Assembly: GCA_030039615.1 (NCBI GenBank)
Contig: JASHVF010000415.1
Coordinates: forward strand, 1 to 8,547
Origin: Gammaproteobacteria bacterium
GTDB taxonomy: Bacteria > Pseudomonadota > Gammaproteobacteria > Steroidobacterales > Steroidobacteraceae
Direction: 5' to 3'
Length of the DNA: 8,547 nucleotides
Part shown: piece after piece, positions 6,123 to 8,547 of the stretch
Position numbering within the stretch: the first letter of the stretch is position 1
Layout: every line of letters starts with the position of its first letter
Translations under genes and position numbers: made by a program
The notes under the pieces: model-generated
The model's database searches: none
The model's input: only the letters and a program-made list of their open reading frames with translations
What the model was told of the DNA's origin: nothing

Positions 6123-8125
6123 CTCCCCGTGCGCCGGCGTCCGCGGGCGCCGGGACGCGGCGTCGCGGCCTTGGGCTCGGGCAGCTCGACGGCCTTGCGC
6201 AGGTGCGGGTAGGGTTCGGTGGAGTGCGGGATGCCCATGGCGTCCACGAAGTGCGCCTGGAACTTCGGCTCGATCGCCGTCTCGATCTTCTCGACGCGAT
6301 GCACCAGGTCCTCGATGGTCTTGCGCGAGGTCTTGTCCAGCAGTGCGATGCGCGCGCCGGTGCCGGCCGCGTTGCCGGCCGAGGACACCTGCGAGAGCTC
6401 GCAGTCGGGAATCATGCCGAGGATCATCGCGTACTTGACGTCGATGTGACTGCCGAAGGCGCCGGCGAGGCGGATGCGGTCGACGGTCGCGACGCCCATG
6501 CGGTCCATGAGCAGCTGCACCCCGGCGCGCAGCGCCGCCTTGGCGAGCTGGATCGCGCGCACGTCGTTCTGCGTGATCTGCAGGAGCGGCGCGCCGCGGT
6601 GCACGGTGTAGGCGAAGGTGCGCCCGGTCGGCACGATGCGCTCGCTGCGCGCGGCGAGCGCGCCGTCGATGACGCCGTCCTGGCTGATGATGCCGGCCAG
6701 GTACATCTCGGCGATCACCTCGATGATCCCCGAGCCGCACACGCCGGTAACGCCGGTGTGCGCGACGGCGTCAGCGAAGCCCGGCTCGTCCGACCACAGG
6801 TCCGAGCCGATTACCTTGTAGCGCGGCTCGAGGGTGGCCGGATCGATGCGCACGCGCTCGATCGCGCCCGGTGCGGCGCGCTGCCCGCAGCTGATCTGCG
6901 CGCCCTCGAAGGCCGGTCCCGTCGGGCTCGAGCAGGCGAGGAGGCGCGTCTCGTTGCCGAGCACGATCTCGGCGTTGGTGCCGACGTCGACCAGCAGCGT
7001 GAGCTTCTTCGAGAGATCCGGGCGCTCGGCGAGGATCATGCCGGCGGTATCGGCGCCGACGTGGCCGGCGATGCAGGGCAGGGTGTAGACGCGCGCGCCC
7101 GGATGGAGCTTCAGGTCGAGCTCCGTGGCGCGCAGCGCGAGCGCTGAGTCGGTCGTGAGCGCGAAGGGCGCGCCGCCGAGCTCCAGCGGGTCGATGCCGA
7201 GCATCAGGTGATGCATGATCGGATTGCCGACCAGTGTCATTTCGAGAATGTCGGCCGAGCTCACACCGGCCTCGCGCGCCACCTCTTCCGCCAGCGCATT
7301 CAACGCACCGCGCACCGCCTCGGTCATCTGCTGCGCGCCGCCCGGGTTCATCATGGCGTAGGACACGCGGCTCATGAGGTCCTCGCCGAAGCGGATCTGG
7401 GGATTCATGGCGCCGCTCGAAGCGACGACCTCGCCGGTCTCGAGATTGCAAAGATGCGCGGCGATGGTGGTCGAGCCGACGTCGACGGCGAGTCCGAAGG
7501 CCTTGTCGTGAAAGCCCGGCCATACGCCGATCAACTGCGAGCCGGCGTGCACCGCGACGGTGACGCGCCACTCGCCCTTGCGCAGCGCCGGCTGCAGGAC
7601 CTGCAGCACCGCGAGATCGCAGCGCAGCGGCCCGAATTCCCATTCCTTGTGCAGCGCCTCGAGGAGCCGCTGCAGGTCGCCCGCCGGGTCGTGCATGTCG
7701 GGCTCGCGCACTTCGACGTAGTGCAGGTGCACCACCGGATCGAGCGTGATGGAGCGCGCGTCGGCCGCCTTGCGCACCACCTGGCGGTGCACCTGGCTGC
7801 CCGGCGGCACGTCGATGACGAGATCGCCCTCGATGCGGGTCGAGCACGACAGGCGATTCCCCGGGGGCAGGGGACGGCGGCGCGCGAAACTCTGCTCCGC
7901 CTCGCTGACCGCCGAGACGTGCGCGGCGCTGGATGTCACGCCGTGCTTGGGGAAGTCGCCCTCCATGACGAGCACCTGGCAGCGCCCGCAGATCGCCCGC
8001 CCGCCGCACACCGAGTCGACGTCGACGCCCAGGCTGCGCGCCGCGGTGAGCAGCGGCGTGCCGACCGGAAAGCGTCCGCGCTTGCCGGAGGGCGTGAAGA
8101 CGACCAGCGGGTCCCTGGAAGTCAT
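6119..8125 (-). CDS. RACo-like corrinoid activation protein: [2Fe-2S] ferredoxin + ASKHA domain (DUF4445)
   Basis: 668 residues. Family members use ATP to help reduce the inactive Co(II) corrinoid of methyl-transfer proteins back to Co(I), with electrons passing through the N-terminal iron-sulfur cluster; cytoplasmic. Residues 1-100 form a plant-type ferredoxin domain with C40, C46, C49 (CGGRAICGRC) and C94. A linker and middle domain follow. From about 210 there is the ASKHA nucleotide-binding fold: AVDVGSTT (213-220), GEDLMSR, VDVGTNAE (379-386), GVCGSGIIE (461-469) and AGAFGSHID (554-562). The last 20 residues are rich in Pro, Arg and Gly. The start at 8125 is chosen because the ferredoxin domain begins just after it. 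The ATG overlaps the TGA of the methyltransferase gene as ATGA, and AAGG lies six bases upstream. The frame is open for 57 more codons upstream, but those residues are Arg/Gly-rich and lie over the methyltransferase. Assignment is secure; the partner corrinoid protein is not in the window. Confidence 0.92.
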   Translation of the reverse strand: MTSRDPLVVFTPSGKRGRFPVGTPLLTAARSLGVDVDSVCGGRAICGRCQVLVMEGDFPKHGVTSSAAHVSAVSEAEQSFARRRPLPPGNRLSCSTRIEGDLVIDVPPGSQVHRQVVRKAADARSITLDPVVHLHYVEVREPDMHDPAGDLQRLLEALHKEWEFGPLRCDLAVLQVLQPALRKGEWRVTVAVHAGSQLIGVWPGFHDKAFGLAVDVGSTTIAAHLCNLETGEVVASSGAMNPQIRFGEDLMSRVSYAMMNPGGAQQMTEAVRGALNALAEEVAREAGVSSADILEMTLVGNPIMHHLMLGIDPLELGGAPFALTTDSALALRATELDLKLHPGARVYTLPCIAGHVGADTAGMILAERPDLSKKLTLLVDVGTNAEIVLGNETRLLACSSPTGPAFEGAQISCGQRAAPGAIERVRIDPATLEPRYKVIGSDLWSDEPGFADAVAHTGVTGVCGSGIIEVIAEMYLAGIISQDGVIDGALAARSERIVPTGRTFAYTVHRGAPLLQITQNDVRAIQLAKAALRAGVQLLMDRMGVATVDRIRLAGAFGSHIDVKYAMILGMIPDCELSQVSSAGNAAGTGARIALLDKTSRKTIEDLVHRVEKIETAIEPKFQAHFVDAMGIPHSTEPYPHLRKAVELPEPKAATPRPGARGRRRTGS

Positions 8126-8547
8126 GCCTGGCCTTGCGCGCGCCTCCGGTGTCCACCCTCGCGCCGGCCGCGCGCCGCGCCCTCGGGGGTAGCCGCGGCA
8201 CCGCCGCCGGCGGCCATGGGCGGCGCCTCGCGGAAGCGCCTGATCCAGCGCGCGCAGTCCGGGTCGTGGCCCATCATGACGTCCGCGCCCATGCACGCCT
8301 TGACGATCTCGACGTGCATCGGGTTCATGATCGCGGAGGTCATGCCGGCGCCGATCGCCATGGAGAGGAACACCGCGCTGATGCCCTCGCGCGCCGGCAG
8401 CCCGAAGCTGATGTTGGAGGCACCGCAGGTCGTGTTGACCTTCAATTCGGTGCGCAGCCGTCCGAGCAGCCGCATGACCTGCACGCCCGCCTGGTTGATG
8501 GCGCCGATCGGCATGACGAGCGGGTCGACCACGATGTCGCTCACCGG
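8122..8547 (-). CDS. Methyltetrahydrofolate:corrinoid methyltransferase-type protein (pterin-binding TIM barrel), 5' end outside window
   Basis: Only the last 141 residues are present; the start is beyond the right edge. The fragment matches the C-terminal half of the DHPS-like pterin-binding domain of MeTr/AcsE-type enzymes, which exchange a methyl group between tetrahydrofolate and a corrinoid protein. Seen here are VDPLVMPIG, CGASNISFGLP with the conserved SN(I/V)S loop expected at the pterin site, and the AGMTSAIMNP strand-turn followed by the GADVMMGHDP block. The domain ends about 35 residues before the stop. The remainder is low-complexity Gly/Ala then Arg-rich, ending GRREGGHRRRAQGQA, which I do not know from this family. 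The stop overlaps the RACo-like start by four bases, giving a methyltransferase-activator operon. Related enzymes serve the Wood-Ljungdahl pathway, O-demethylation and methylamine or betaine use; which applies cannot be told from this fragment. Confidence 0.85.
   Translation of the reverse strand, partial: PVSDIVVDPLVMPIGAINQAGVQVMRLLGRLRTELKVNTTCGASNISFGLPAREGISAVFLSMAIGAGMTSAIMNPMHVEIVKACMGADVMMGHDPDCARWIRRFREAPPMAAGGGAAATPEGAARGRREGGHRRRAQGQA
8132..8135 (-). promoter_or_regulatory. Weak ribosome binding site for the RACo-like gene
   Basis: On the minus strand AAGG lies six bases before the ATG at 8125, within the methyltransferase coding sequence. A stronger GGAGG (8147-8143) is 17 bases away, probably too far to serve this start. 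Coupled translation through the ATGA overlap may compensate. Confidence 0.4.

Noticed and set aside
6134..6158. Two mutually exclusive hairpins (CCGGCG/CGCCGG and GCGTCC/GGACGC) just past the convergent stops, considered as a terminator
   Set aside because: Stems are only six base pairs, there is no T-tract on either strand, and they lie within the Arg/Gly-rich tail codons of the RACo-like gene, where such GC inverted repeats are common by chance.
6771..8201. 476-codon minus-strand open frame overlapping the RACo-like gene in another frame
   Set aside because: Arg-rich translation without motifs. The other frame carries the ferredoxin cysteines and all ASKHA motifs.

Overview
The window is very GC-rich, with third codon positions almost entirely G or C. 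It looks like a piece of a high-GC bacterial chromosome, most likely a proteobacterium. That taxonomic guess rests only on base composition and gene types and is weak. Five protein-coding genes fill nearly all of it. I see no rRNA, tRNA, CRISPR array, insertion sequence or phage gene.

Left part (1-6122): a small carbohydrate-degradation locus built around a 74-bp divergent intergenic region. To the left, on the minus strand, is a Tat-exported GH127-type (DUF1680) glycosidase cut by the window edge. To the right, on the plus strand, is a two-gene operon joined by an ATGA overlap. Its first gene is an exported protein with features of a six-hairpin glycosidase that I cannot place in a named family. 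Its second gene is an exported GH65 glycosidase whose acidic residues fit the hydrolytic branch rather than the phosphorylases. All three enzymes appear to use an (alpha/alpha)6-barrel catalytic domain and to work outside the cytoplasm. Together they suggest stepwise trimming of an arabinofuranoside- and/or alpha-glucoside-containing glycan or glycoconjugate. The substrate is inferred.

Right part (6119-8547): a corrinoid C1 module on the minus strand. The 3' half of a methyltetrahydrofolate:corrinoid-type methyltransferase is followed, again with an ATGA overlap, by a complete ferredoxin-ASKHA protein of the RACo type (DUF4445), which reactivates oxidised corrinoid proteins. The corrinoid protein and substrate-specific methyltransferase that should accompany them would lie beyond the right edge.

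The two modules converge tail to tail with no spacer. The TAG stops of the GH65 and RACo-like genes share one CTAG palindrome at 6119-6122. No stretch longer than 300 bases lacks a gene. The most novel item is the middle glycosidase-like protein and its pairing with GH127 and GH65 partners. The corrinoid pair is a known type of system.
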